Positions 24,772 through 33,572 of a stretch of DNA of 64,000 nt are shown piece after piece. Numbering within the stretch: the first letter of the stretch is position 1; every line of letters starts with the position of its first letter. The notes beneath the pieces were generated by a model. It was not told the DNA's origin and did no database searches. It was given only the letters and a program-made list of their open reading frames with translations. Source of the stretch: Paenibacillus prosopidis (GTDB lineage: Bacteria > Bacillota > Bacilli > Paenibacillales > Paenibacillaceae); assembly GCF_003337375.1 (NCBI RefSeq), contig NZ_QPJD01000023.1:16006-80005 (forward strand). Direction: 5' to 3'. Both the position numbers and the translations under genes were made by a program.

Positions 24772-25847
24772 CTAACTGCGGCAATCCCAAGAAGCGCTAA
24801 TGGGAAAAGGAGTCCGAATGTTAGAGCATAAAACGGCCACACCGTTGTATCGAACGAGATAAGGTAGCTTAAATTCGGAGCAATAATAATGGACACAGCA
24901 TATAGGATCATTCCCATAGGCAGCGTAAGCGGCCGGTAATCCGAAAGGTTTAACGTCTGCGAGAGCGATAAAACCGTTATGTAAAAACAAAGGATCAGCT
25001 TAAAGAAGATCGTTATAAACCAGACCCCGGTAATGATGGCCTCGACCCTTTGGATAAATTCGCCTATTTCTATTTTTTTGGCCAATTCAAAGCTGGAATA
25101 AATTTCGCTGGACGTATTCTCTGCTCCCATCACTAAAATGCTGAGCAGCGTGATCACGAACAAGACAGTCCCCCCAATCAACGTTCCCGATAAAAATGCT
25201 TTTCCTGCTTGTTTGGGCTGCTTTACTTTCGGAAAAATCATCAGCAATAAAACAAGCTCCAGAAAAGGAAATCCAATATACGGAAACGCAGCGCTAAGTA
25301 TAGGCTTTACCCCTTTTCCGAACACGGGCTCTACATGTTTGAGTTCAAAATTCGGAACAAGCAAAAGGATGAATACGCAAAACAACGCAATAACGAGCGG
25401 AAAAAAAATGTCCGCGGTACGCGCTATATTGGAAATACCATAATAAATACCAATAGCCACTATACTCAGATATACGAAATGAATCGCCTGCATTGGCGTT
25501 TCCACTAACATAGAACCGGTGAGAAAATCGCCGAGATTTCGCAAAACGAGAGACGTTAAGATAAAGGCATAGGTAAACCATAGAAAAGAAACGAGCGTAC
25601 CCAGCCATCTACCGCAAATTTCCTTACTAAATTCCACCAAAGTTCTGCCAGGGAATCGGCTCCCTAAAGCACTGTAGAGCCATACGAGCAAAAGACCGGC
25701 AAGCAGGCCGACAATAGAGGAGATCCAAGCATCTTGTTTGGCTTCTGCAGCAAGTATTCCCGGAACCAATATGATGGAGGTGCCTATGATGAATAGGGCT
25801 GTCAATTTTTTAAATTGACTCGCCTGAATAGGGTCATTTTCGGGCAT
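24759..25847 (-). CDS. spore germination receptor B subunit (GerAB/GerKB family permease)
   Basis: ATG 25847 is chosen over GTG 25856, which overlaps the GGGAG binding site; 362 residues. The protein has ten predicted helices and APC-superfamily-like features of GerB subunits: QFKKLTALFIIGTSIILVPG in helix 1 and RVEAIITGVWFITIFFK late in the sequence. B subunits bind the germinant in the inner spore membrane. It is the last gene of the operon gerA-gerC-gerD-like-gerB; the order A-C-D-B differs from the common A-B-C. The germinant (amino acid, sugar or other) cannot be inferred. Confidence 0.92.
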   Translation of the reverse strand: MPENDPIQASQFKKLTALFIIGTSIILVPGILAAEAKQDAWISSIVGLLAGLLLVWLYSALGSRFPGRTLVEFSKEICGRWLGTLVSFLWFTYAFILTSLVLRNLGDFLTGSMLVETPMQAIHFVYLSIVAIGIYYGISNIARTADIFFPLVIALFCVFILLLVPNFELKHVEPVFGKGVKPILSAAFPYIGFPFLELVLLLMIFPKVKQPKQAGKAFLSGTLIGGTVLFVITLLSILVMGAENTSSEIYSSFELAKKIEIGEFIQRVEAIITGVWFITIFFKLILCFYITVLSLSQTLNLSDYRPLTLPMGMILYAVSIIIAPNLSYLISFDTTVWPFYALTFGLLFPLALLGIAAVRKKR

Positions 25848-25864
25848 TCGGGTCACGCTCCCTT

Positions 25865-26092
25865 TTACTTTCCTAATATCGTTTTACTTATCGGTTCGTA
25901 AATAAGTTTTATCCATTCGAGCGGACTTGGCACATTAACCCCCAAACTCACCGCTATGCATAGTACGCTCCCGGCAAGAAGCAATAAGGAAAATGCCCAC
26001 AGCTCCTTTCGCTTGTTCGCTTGTTTAAGGGATGGAGCTTCGATAGCAATCATCATGATTCCGACTGCCAAAACGACTGCAACACGCCACAT
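25865..26092 (-). CDS. small two-helix protein of ger operon (D-subunit-like)
   Basis: A 75-residue protein with two hydrophobic segments (about 2-17 and 32-52) joined by a basic loop KQANKRKE. Small two-helix proteins of this size are encoded within many gerA-type operons of Bacillus (for example the GerU and GerK D subunits) and modulate receptor function. It lies between gerC and gerB with a 6-bp gap to gerC and 17 bp to the gerB start, so it is clearly part of the operon. Assignment rests on size, topology and position, not on a sequence motif. Confidence 0.7.
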   Translation of the reverse strand: MWRVAVVLAVGIMMIAIEAPSLKQANKRKELWAFSLLLLAGSVLCIAVSLGVNVPSPLEWIKLIYEPISKTILGK

Positions 26093-26098
26093 TCGCTA

Positions 26099-27331
26099 TT
26101 ACTCCCCCATTCTTTCGGATAAGGATTTTGTGGTTTTAAACATTTTATCAATCTTGGATTCTACTTGAATATTTACCTGCAGCGTTGAAAATACCCGGTC
26201 CCAATCGCTTTTTACCGACTCCCAATATCGGGGGTACTTTCGTTCAAATTCCTCGCCGAATCCGAATATATCCGACTTATATTTGTTTTGCATTTTTTTT
26301 ACCACGGATGTGATGGAAGCCTCAATGCTATTTTGAGTCAGGCTTTCCAATTCAGATATAGCAGCCGGTTTTGTAAAGTCCAGCTCGCATTGCGCATCAG
26401 TGACTACGCCTTTTGTTTTGAGCTTGATATCGATGACCGGCTTGCCTTCCTTCATGGCTGCCTTCATTTTACTCTTCGTGCCGAGGAGCTCCACCGTAAT
26501 ATGTTTGCTCTTTCCTTCGGGACAAGCGAGGAGAACGGAAGTGCTCTTCACTTTGCCTTGCGTATAACTGTATCCCTGGCTTTCCTTCTCGCTTAACCAG
26601 CCGAGCAGCTTATCTTTTTTGAAAACAGCCAAACCGGTGTATTTCAATTGGGAAGGAGATGAAATATTTTCCACATTCCTTTTATCATTGCCGGCCCCGG
26701 CTTCTCCGATGACTACCACTCCAGTCGCAACCGCCTCTTTTCCTTTGCTGATAACGGTGGAAGTGAATTCATCAATTTTTATCGCTGCCGTTGCCCCCCA
26801 TACCTTTGACGAGGTTTCAAGGGAAGCATTCAATTTGGTAGCCGGCGTTTTTTCCAGAGGCGTATATACTTTGAGAATGTCCTGCGCTTCGGCCCCCCGG
26901 GCAATTACGACATAAAAATCATTTCGGTACTCATGGTCTCTAGAGATGTGATCAAGTACTTTGCCCACACCTTTTTTCGCAAAATTCTCCCCAAAAATAA
27001 GCATTTGCATTTGACCGACATATATTTTTCTTGTGCTAATTGTCGTCATTCTTCTCGCAGCTTCCTGAAACCCGCCGCCGCGTTCCTGAAATAAAGTGAC
27101 TGGAGCAAGCATAGAGGAGCCTCCCTCCTCGCCCGATATGGCTACTGGATTAAGAAGCTGATTGGATAGCAATATTTTCTTCCCTTTCTGATCCACGCCT
27201 ATAGCCACGGAAACGGCCAGCTCATTCAATTCGCGGCGATTCCAGCAGCCGGTGACCATCGCAATGCCTAGAAAGAAAACGAATATGGAAAAGACTTTCC
27301 TTTTCGTACTAATCCCTCCTCTCGGACTCAA
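26099..27331 (-). CDS. spore germination receptor C subunit, lipoprotein (Ger(x)C)
   Basis: The signal peptide KVFSIFVFFLGIAMVTGC ends in a lipobox (VTGC), after which the typical GerC start WNRRELNELAVSVAIGVDQ is seen; domains 1-3 of the family follow to the end (YKSDIFGFGEEF and YPRYWESVK near the C-terminus). The start is problematic: the strong binding site AGGAGGG (27320-27314) is followed 7 nt later by ACG (27307-27305), not ATG. The only canonical in-frame start before the signal peptide is TTG 27331, which lacks a binding site and overlaps gerA by 23 bp; it is used here provisionally. The true start may be the ACG, or ATG altered to ACG. Confidence 0.9.
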   Translation of the reverse strand: MSPRGGISTKRKVFSIFVFFLGIAMVTGCWNRRELNELAVSVAIGVDQKGKKILLSNQLLNPVAISGEEGGSSMLAPVTLFQERGGGFQEAARRMTTISTRKIYVGQMQMLIFGENFAKKGVGKVLDHISRDHEYRNDFYVVIARGAEAQDILKVYTPLEKTPATKLNASLETSSKVWGATAAIKIDEFTSTVISKGKEAVATGVVVIGEAGAGNDKRNVENISSPSQLKYTGLAVFKKDKLLGWLSEKESQGYSYTQGKVKSTSVLLACPEGKSKHITVELLGTKSKMKAAMKEGKPVIDIKLKTKGVVTDAQCELDFTKPAAISELESLTQNSIEASITSVVKKMQNKYKSDIFGFGEEFERKYPRYWESVKSDWDRVFSTLQVNIQVESKIDKMFKTTKSLSERMGE

Positions 27332-28916
27332 GGTTCTGTGCCTGCGGACCGTTCTCTCGAACCGAATTTTGACTGCTTATGCTTCGCGGACGTGTTAACA
27401 TATTCCGCCAAGAAACGCGTATTCCCGCATCTTTTTTATCTTCAGGTATAACAGGGGCGTACGGGGACATGTAGTAAACGCCAAATGAACGCAGATGACA
27501 AAGATGCTGGACAATCAAAATGATCCCCGCGGTAATTCCGAACAATCCAAAGGATGCTGCCAGCCCCATCATCCCAAACCTTAACATTCGAATGGGAATG
27601 CCCATATTATAGGCGGGAATGACGAAGCTGGAGATCGCCGTGATCGAAACGACAATAACCATAACTGCCGATACAATTCCGGCTTGTACGGCCGCTTGAC
27701 CGATAACGAGCGCTCCCACGATCGAGATCGATTGTCCGACCGCTCTCGGCAGGCGAATGCCCGCCTCACGCAAAAGCTCGAAGGTCACTTCCATCATGAG
27801 CGCCTCAAAGAAAGCGGGAAACGGTATGCCTTCCCGCTGAGCGATTAAACTTATTAATAATCCCGAGGGCAGCATGTCATGATGATAAGTCGTAATGGCA
27901 ATGTATAAAGGCGGAGCCAATAAAGCTATCATCAAAGCAACATACCGCAGCAAACGTATGAGGGTGGATATGTCCGAGCGCTGGTAATAATCTTCTGCCG
28001 ATTGAAAAAACTGCGTGAATAACGCCGGTACCAAGAGCGTAAACGGCGTACCATCGATGAGAATGGCGATGCGTCCCTCCAATAGTCCCGCAGCAATCAC
28101 GTCGGGTCTTTCGGTATTATAAATCGTCGGAAAAAGCGTAAACCCTTTATCCTGTATGAACTCCTCGATATACCCGCTTTCCAATATCCCGTCAATTTGA
28201 ATGCGTCCGATTCGTTCACGAACCTCTTTCAGCGCTGTTTCCATTGCGATACCGTTGATGTACATGATTGAGACGTTTGTTTTCGTTACCCGTCCGACGT
28301 GGAAATGCTCGAGCCACAAATTAGGGTCTTTGATTTTTCGCCGTACTAGCGCAATATTAGTTATTAGATTTTCAGAGAAGCCTTCCTTCGGGCCCCGTAT
28401 CACCGTCTGGGAGGTCGGCTCCTGCACGCCGCGCTCTTCCCAGCCTTTCGATTCAATCAATAAACCGCAGTCGTTGCCCTCAAATAAGATAGCGGTATCT
28501 CCGGATAAAATGCCTTCCAGAAGCTTGTCAAAGCTCACATTATCCCGAATTCCGCCAACCGGCAGCAGCTTTTTTTTGATCAAATCTACTGGATCTGCCG
28601 GAGGCGAGAGCTCCGTTGTGGAATGCCCGTCACGACTGTTTGCCAGGAGAGGCTCCATGATGAATTGATTGACCAATTTGATATCAGCTAAGCCCGAGTT
28701 ATAAATAACAACAGCCTCTACTCTATTTTCACTTTCTGAACACCATTCTCTTATCACGATATCCGGGCTGTTTCCGAGAATTCTTTTGATCAGTTGAATA
28801 TTATCCTGCAGATTGGTTGTCAAAGCTTGTGTTTCATGAGTCTTTGATTGTTGAATGATAGTTGTTTGCTTACTTCTCTTCGACGTTTTGAAATTAGATG
28901 ATTTGATAAATGCCAT
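27309..28916 (-). CDS. spore germination receptor A subunit (GerA family)
   Basis: A 535-residue GerA-family protein with a good GGGGGAGG binding site before ATG 28916. The hydrophilic N-terminal half (about 1-290) shows VKRTNVSI-like GRVTKTNVSIMYINGIA, and the C-terminal half has about five helices with PPLYIAI, REGIPFPAFFEALMMEVTFELLREAG and RAVGQSISIVGALVIGQAAV, all hallmarks of the family. The N-terminus is polar and rich in Lys/Ser/Gln. It is the first gene of the ger operon. A subunits, with B and C, form the inner-membrane germinant receptor; recent work describes the A subunit as a ligand-gated ion channel. Expression would be expected in the forespore under sigma-G, but I could not identify a convincing promoter. 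Confidence 0.95.
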   Translation of the reverse strand: MAFIKSSNFKTSKRSKQTTIIQQSKTHETQALTTNLQDNIQLIKRILGNSPDIVIREWCSESENRVEAVVIYNSGLADIKLVNQFIMEPLLANSRDGHSTTELSPPADPVDLIKKKLLPVGGIRDNVSFDKLLEGILSGDTAILFEGNDCGLLIESKGWEERGVQEPTSQTVIRGPKEGFSENLITNIALVRRKIKDPNLWLEHFHVGRVTKTNVSIMYINGIAMETALKEVRERIGRIQIDGILESGYIEEFIQDKGFTLFPTIYNTERPDVIAAGLLEGRIAILIDGTPFTLLVPALFTQFFQSAEDYYQRSDISTLIRLLRYVALMIALLAPPLYIAITTYHHDMLPSGLLISLIAQREGIPFPAFFEALMMEVTFELLREAGIRLPRAVGQSISIVGALVIGQAAVQAGIVSAVMVIVVSITAISSFVIPAYNMGIPIRMLRFGMMGLAASFGLFGITAGIILIVQHLCHLRSFGVYYMSPYAPVIPEDKKDAGIRVSWRNMLTRPRSISSQNSVRENGPQAQNLESERRD

Positions 28917-29028
28917 GTCCGCACCTCCCCCTGCATTCCCTTCTATTCAAGTTTCCCTCCATGTAAATTTTTCATGCAAAAGCAGCTTCTGTCCTTTATT
29001 CCAAGTGCAGAACAAATCACCCTACAAC

Positions 29029-29075
29029 AAAAAAACTGCCCCTACAGTAGAGAAACTCTACCTTAAAGGACAGCC
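29029..29075 (-). terminator. terminator of TolB-like gene
   Basis: On the minus strand CTGTCC pairs with GGGCAG outside an inner stem GTAGAG-TTT-CTCTAC, followed by TTTTTTTG. Confidence 0.7.
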
Positions 29076-29090
29076 TTTTTCATAAAGTTG

Positions 29091-30347
29091 CTATTCTGAG
29101 TGACCAGCCCGTTTATAAAACTGCAGCACGGCGTTCCAGTCCCATTGCTCGTAGTAATGTGCAGCAGGATCGATACTTTTAATCCATTCAACCGCATGGC
29201 AGCCATTGGTGTTAGCGACAATGACATTAGCGATGCTGCCGTTATAGCGAATCCATGCCAGCTTCGGCGGAACAGACACCGGGTTATAAGCTCCAAAAGC
29301 GCCGGGAGGCTTTGTCAGACGCGACTGTTCCCCGCTAGCCAGCTCCACATCAACCAAAAAAGGTTTCTTCCGCTTCGCCGGATCACCCCACCGCTCCGCT
29401 TCTACCGCTCTAGACACGACAATATGCTGGGGCCCCCGCCATGTAAAGCTTTGATCCACATATCCTTTAGGGGTGTACAATGCCGATTTTCCGGAAACGA
29501 CCTCCAGCACCTTCAGCTGCTTATTGACACTGGCTTCACGTCCAACCCCGCCGATGTATGCAAGCCGCGCACCGTCCGCTGCCCATTCAAACCACTGGTC
29601 GTTATTCGCCATTTGATCTAAAGTTCTAAATACGACGCCATCTGACCTTAGTACGCAGAGCGTATTGCTGTCAGCCGATAAGGAAGCGGTCGGCGTAGCC
29701 AGGAAAGCGATCCACCGCCCATCGGCGGACCATTTGAATATACTTGTTCCAATAGCGAAGAAATCATCGGACGGCTTCGGCAGCACATGTAGGGTTACGT
29801 ATTTAATCGGGTCGGCTAATGCGTTCAGCGGTATTTGATACAAGATAACCGGTGTCCAGCCGTCGGACAGCAGCTCAGATTGTGTTGAAGCAAAGAAGCC
29901 CTTGCCATCCGGCAGCCAAGAGTAATTGCCGATCCTTTTTGCAGAGCTAAGCGGCTTATCTGGCCGCTTCACATCAACATATTGCAGCAGCTGCGGCGTT
30001 TGAAAAGCAAGCATGTTTCGATTAGGCGCCCATTGAAAGTTGCTTCCGCCCTCCGCCGATACAAGACTGCTCCGGCCTGTCTGAATCTGGATCAGCCAAA
30101 GCTCCTGTTCTTCTTCGCCCTTTGTATACGCGATCCATTCTCCATCGAACGACCATTTCGGATTGCGAATGAAAGGCCCGCTTGAAAGCTTCTTCTCAAG
30201 GTCGCCCTCCTTCATCCACAGGTCCCCGTTACGCACGAAAGCAGCCTTAAGAACACCGTCCTCTTTAGCAGCAAAGACGGAAGCGGCTCCAGCGATCATA
30301 GACAAGACGACAACGAGTACTACTATATAGCTTCGTATGACCTTCAT
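29091..30347 (-). CDS. secreted TolB-like beta-propeller protein
   Basis: A 418-residue protein with a signal peptide (1-27, ending SVFAA). Repeated blades carry the WD40-like/TolB pattern, for example IRNPKWSFDGEWIAYTKG, NFQWAPNRNMLAF, YSWLPDGKGFFAST, FKWSADGRWIAFLA and WFEWAADGARLAYIG, at intervals of roughly 45 residues, which predicts a six- or seven-bladed propeller. No enzymatic motif is seen. Gram-positive TolB-like proteins are of unknown role and may bind proteins or wall polymers outside the cell. It sits between the ger operon and the sugar-binding protein gene but is separated from both by terminators, so it is a single unit. Confidence 0.75.
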   Translation of the reverse strand: MKVIRSYIVVLVVVLSMIAGAASVFAAKEDGVLKAAFVRNGDLWMKEGDLEKKLSSGPFIRNPKWSFDGEWIAYTKGEEEQELWLIQIQTGRSSLVSAEGGSNFQWAPNRNMLAFQTPQLLQYVDVKRPDKPLSSAKRIGNYSWLPDGKGFFASTQSELLSDGWTPVILYQIPLNALADPIKYVTLHVLPKPSDDFFAIGTSIFKWSADGRWIAFLATPTASLSADSNTLCVLRSDGVVFRTLDQMANNDQWFEWAADGARLAYIGGVGREASVNKQLKVLEVVSGKSALYTPKGYVDQSFTWRGPQHIVVSRAVEAERWGDPAKRKKPFLVDVELASGEQSRLTKPPGAFGAYNPVSVPPKLAWIRYNGSIANVIVANTNGCHAVEWIKSIDPAAHYYEQWDWNAVLQFYKRAGHSE

Positions 30348-30445
30348 AATCGGCCTCCCCTTTTACGGTTACGGTTCCCAAAGCTGATAGAAACATACGA
30401 AGGAAGTCGCACGCCCATGCAATGCCCGTTTATCTCCATAAACAA

Positions 30446-30478
30446 CTTAACTCAGCACTGTAAAAGTGCTGAGTTAAG
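30446..30478 (-). terminator. terminator of sugar-binding protein gene
   Basis: CTTAACTCAGCACT and AGTGCTGAGTTAAG form a perfect 14-bp stem with a 5-nt loop, 14 bp after the stop; TTGTTTAT follows on the minus strand. Confidence 0.8.
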
Positions 30479-30491
30479 GAAAAGCATATTC

Positions 30492-31802
30492 TTACTGTGC
30501 GGAACCGAATTGAACCCACGCCTTCTGAATTTCATCAATCGCTTGATCCTTCGTTTTGCTGCCGCCGATGTAGGCTTGCATCAACTCACCGAACTTTTGG
30601 TGGAACGTATCAAGGGAGTAGTTAACCGTCAGGTCGCCGGATTTTTCCGTTTTCAAGATTTCTTCCATTTGCTTCGGCATATCCAGATCCGGAAGCGGAG
30701 CATCCTTGATCGGAGGAATAACCTTCGCTACGTTGGAGAACCAGCTTTTACCGTAATCGGACGTATACAACCAGTTGAAGAACTCAATCGTTTCTTTCGC
30801 TACTGCCGAATCTTTATTAATGCGAAGCGCTTGATCAGCGCCTGTAATAAGCTGCGATTGCTCGGCTTTCTCACTGACAGGGTAACCGGCAATGCCGATT
30901 TCGATATCAGGCGTAATTTTCTTGATCGCTTCTTCATCCCATGCGCCTTTACCTGTCATGAAAGCAGCTTTGCCGGAAGCAAAGTCGCTTACTTCAGCGT
31001 TGCTGTCGCGCTCAAGCGGTTTGTTCGTACCGTGCTTCACGGTCAGGTCGATAAAGTTGAAGAAGTTGTCGTTTAATACCGGGTGGTCCTTGAAGGTTGT
31101 TTCGCCGGCAATAAACTTGCCAACCAATTCCTTCGGCGTTGTACCTGCGTCTTCAGCAGCAGCATTCACGAAGTTCTGGAAAATATGCTTCCATACCCAC
31201 CACTCTTTATAAGCGTTGGCGAATGGCGTAATGCCTTTTGCTTCAAGCTTCGCGATAGCGTCATTCATTTGGGAAGTTGTTTTTGGCACTTCTGTTATGC
31301 CTGCATCAGCAAGCAGCTTCTTGTTGTAGATCATCATCATCAGGTTTCCTTTAAGCGGAAGGCCGAGAATTTTTCCGTCAGAGGAGCTCATGTTGATTTT
31401 AACGGCATCTGTCATCGCAGCCGCAAGCGGCTCGTTCGTTAGATCGGCGCTGTATTCAGCGAACGTGTCGATATCTCCGCCTGCTGTCGTTTGGAATACG
31501 TCAGGCGTGCTGCCGGCAGCAATTTTCGACTTCAAAACCGTGTTATAGTCAGCCTGCATAATTTCAAGGTTGATCGTTACGTTCGGCTTTACCTTTTTGT
31601 ATTCCGCAATGTAAGCATTGAAAGCGTCTGTGTATTCAGGAGAGGCGGTGAACATATTGATCGTAACAGGTTTGTCCGCATTCTCCGCGCCGTTGCCGGC
31701 ACCTTCAGTGTTGCCTGCCGTGTTGTTATTGGCGCCGCAGGCAGCGAGTATGCCGATTATCAGCACGAGGCTGACGGACAGTGACAGAAATCTTTTTAAC
31801 AT
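30492..31802 (-). CDS. sugar ABC transporter substrate-binding lipoprotein
   Basis: A 436-residue family 1 extracellular solute-binding protein. It has a lipoprotein signal with lipobox LAAC at Cys22, a Gly/Asn/Ala-rich linker, then FTASPEYTDAFNAYIAEYKKV and STPDVFQT, features of the oligosaccharide-binding group. It lies downstream of the YesN-type regulator on the same strand, while the two permeases are on the opposite strand, 3.8 kb away across the two-component genes. No ATPase is encoded nearby, so an MsmX-type shared ATPase is probably used. A rhamnogalacturonan oligosaccharide is an attractive guess for substrate, from the nearby RG lyase and the YesMN context; not shown by sequence. 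Confidence 0.9.
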   Translation of the reverse strand: MLKRFLSLSVSLVLIIGILAACGANNNTAGNTEGAGNGAENADKPVTINMFTASPEYTDAFNAYIAEYKKVKPNVTINLEIMQADYNTVLKSKIAAGSTPDVFQTTAGGDIDTFAEYSADLTNEPLAAAMTDAVKINMSSSDGKILGLPLKGNLMMMIYNKKLLADAGITEVPKTTSQMNDAIAKLEAKGITPFANAYKEWWVWKHIFQNFVNAAAEDAGTTPKELVGKFIAGETTFKDHPVLNDNFFNFIDLTVKHGTNKPLERDSNAEVSDFASGKAAFMTGKGAWDEEAIKKITPDIEIGIAGYPVSEKAEQSQLITGADQALRINKDSAVAKETIEFFNWLYTSDYGKSWFSNVAKVIPPIKDAPLPDLDMPKQMEEILKTEKSGDLTVNYSLDTFHQKFGELMQAYIGGSKTKDQAIDEIQKAWVQFGSAQ

Positions 31803-31928
31803 GGTAATGCCCCCATTTCCCTCATTGTTTGTTGTTCTCGCTGCCTATTTTAAAGAAAATGAAAAAGGATATGAATGTACATAAGTGATGAATTAAGGGT
31901 AAAAAAGTGTATGGATTCGGCTAGTTCA

Positions 31929-33572
31929 CTATTTATCCGTTCCGTTCAAAGCTCGGTACTCGGACGGTGATAATGAATAATAGTTGCGGAACGCTTTGCT
32001 GAAATAGTTCTTGTCCTTATAGCCGAGCATCTCGGAAATGTCCTGAATTTTGAGGCTGGAATCGTCAAGCAGTTCCTTCGCCTTGTCCATTCTGACCTTC
32101 TGGACATACTCGTGAATGCCGAAGCCAAACTGCTGCTTAAACAGCTTCATTAAGTATTCCCTGCTCAAAAAGTACTTGTCCGCAAACATCGAAATTTTAA
32201 TTTCCTCAAAATAATGGTTATCGATATAGCTCTTAATATCGCCTACCTCAAACGGCTGATTCACGGTTTGCGATTTCCTGATTTCACCGCTGTAAAAGTC
32301 CAAAATACCGTGAAGCAGCTGTTCAAACTGCTCCAGCGTAGCAAAATCCGTGGAAATGCCTATGGCTCTTAAGGCATGCTCGCCGCTCATCGGCAGCTGC
32401 CCGGGATCAACGCCAAGCTCGAGCGCTGTATCGTTTAACAAAATAATGTACTCATGAAGCGCCCGGTCCGCTTCGCCGAAGCTGAACCCGTCCGAGGATT
32501 TCCACTTTTTCACGAATTCGCTAAGTATCGCTTTCGCATGCTGCACATTACCGCCTTCCAAAGCATTTCGAATGGTCGGAATACGGCTAGTTAACGATTG
32601 ATTGTCCTTCACGGCTGAAGCTCTATCAGCGGCACCTGTCACGACCGCACCTTTAAGCTTTAATAGATCTATGGCGCTAATGGCCGCTTTCGCAGCCTCG
32701 TAGGACGAAGCAATTTCCATCGCATCATGGCTGGAATGGCCGATGCCAGCCGCAACGACTATACCGAACAGCTCCTTTAACGTCGCCGCTACCTTGTTCA
32801 TCTGGTGGACTGAGCGGTAGGCGATATCCTCCGGATAACCGCCCTTCATCGTTAGAATAGCAATCATCTCCCGCTCCTGCTTCGGACTCGCGAAGCTGAA
32901 GGTTTGGAAATGGTCACCTGTGATTTCATTGATCACGTTAGCGACGGCAAAATGCAGCAGATCGGTATCCTCATTAAACCGGCTCTTCCTAATTTCCTCT
33001 AAATTAAGCACTCGCAGCACGACAGCCGAAAACCGGTTGCCGGGATCGTCTGCTCCGATCAAAGGCAGAAACGCTTCGTTGGTCTGGCTTTTGAAGCTCC
33101 GCTCAATGATCGACAGGTACACCTTCTCCTTCAAGCGCGGCAGCGACATGTTGAGTGTGATGTTGCGGTTAATAAAATCGCTGTCCTTCTTGCGTTTCGC
33201 ATCTAATACATCGATAGCTTTGCGCAGCGACTGATTAAGATCATGCCGGTTAACCGGCTTCAGTAAATAGTCCACAACCTTGGAACGGATCGCTTGCCGT
33301 GTATATTCGAAATCGTTGTAGCCGCTAATGACGATCGTTAGCAGGTCCGGATAATCGCGCTCAATGATTTGCAGCAGCTCCATACCGTTCAACTCGGGCA
33401 TCTTCATATCGATCATCGCCAAATCGATTTTATGCTCCGCCAGCATCTCCAGTCCGGCTTTGCCGTCGGTCGCCTCGAGCACCTCTTCTATACCTAATCC
33501 GTTCCAATCGCCCAATATGCGGATCGCTTCGCGCAGCGGCTCCTCATCATCAATAATGAGCACTTTATACAT
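31929..33572 (-). CDS. response regulator with AraC-type DNA-binding domain (YesN family)
   Basis: A 547-residue regulator. The receiver domain (1-120) has Asp8-Asp9, phosphoacceptor Asp55 (LAMIDMKMPE), Ser83 and Lys105 (DYLLKPVNRHD). A middle region of about 300 residues follows, then a C-terminal AraC helix-turn-helix pair (about 445-545) with ISMFADKYFLSREYLMKLFK and ISEMLGYKDKNYFSKAFR. It overlaps the sensor kinase gene by 8 bp, so the pair is translationally coupled. It probably controls the adjoining sugar-binding protein and divergent permease genes, as is usual for YesMN/LytS-like pairs. Confidence 0.95.
   Translation of the reverse strand: MYKVLIIDDEEPLREAIRILGDWNGLGIEEVLEATDGKAGLEMLAEHKIDLAMIDMKMPELNGMELLQIIERDYPDLLTIVISGYNDFEYTRQAIRSKVVDYLLKPVNRHDLNQSLRKAIDVLDAKRKKDSDFINRNITLNMSLPRLKEKVYLSIIERSFKSQTNEAFLPLIGADDPGNRFSAVVLRVLNLEEIRKSRFNEDTDLLHFAVANVINEITGDHFQTFSFASPKQEREMIAILTMKGGYPEDIAYRSVHQMNKVAATLKELFGIVVAAGIGHSSHDAMEIASSYEAAKAAISAIDLLKLKGAVVTGAADRASAVKDNQSLTSRIPTIRNALEGGNVQHAKAILSEFVKKWKSSDGFSFGEADRALHEYIILLNDTALELGVDPGQLPMSGEHALRAIGISTDFATLEQFEQLLHGILDFYSGEIRKSQTVNQPFEVGDIKSYIDNHYFEEIKISMFADKYFLSREYLMKLFKQQFGFGIHEYVQKVRMDKAKELLDDSSLKIQDISEMLGYKDKNYFSKAFRNYYSLSPSEYRALNGTDK

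Noticed and set aside
28917..29028. Sigma-G promoter for the ger operon
   Set aside because: A GGAATA and a CATGAAA are present but 20 bp apart, outside the usual 17-18 bp, so I could not support it.
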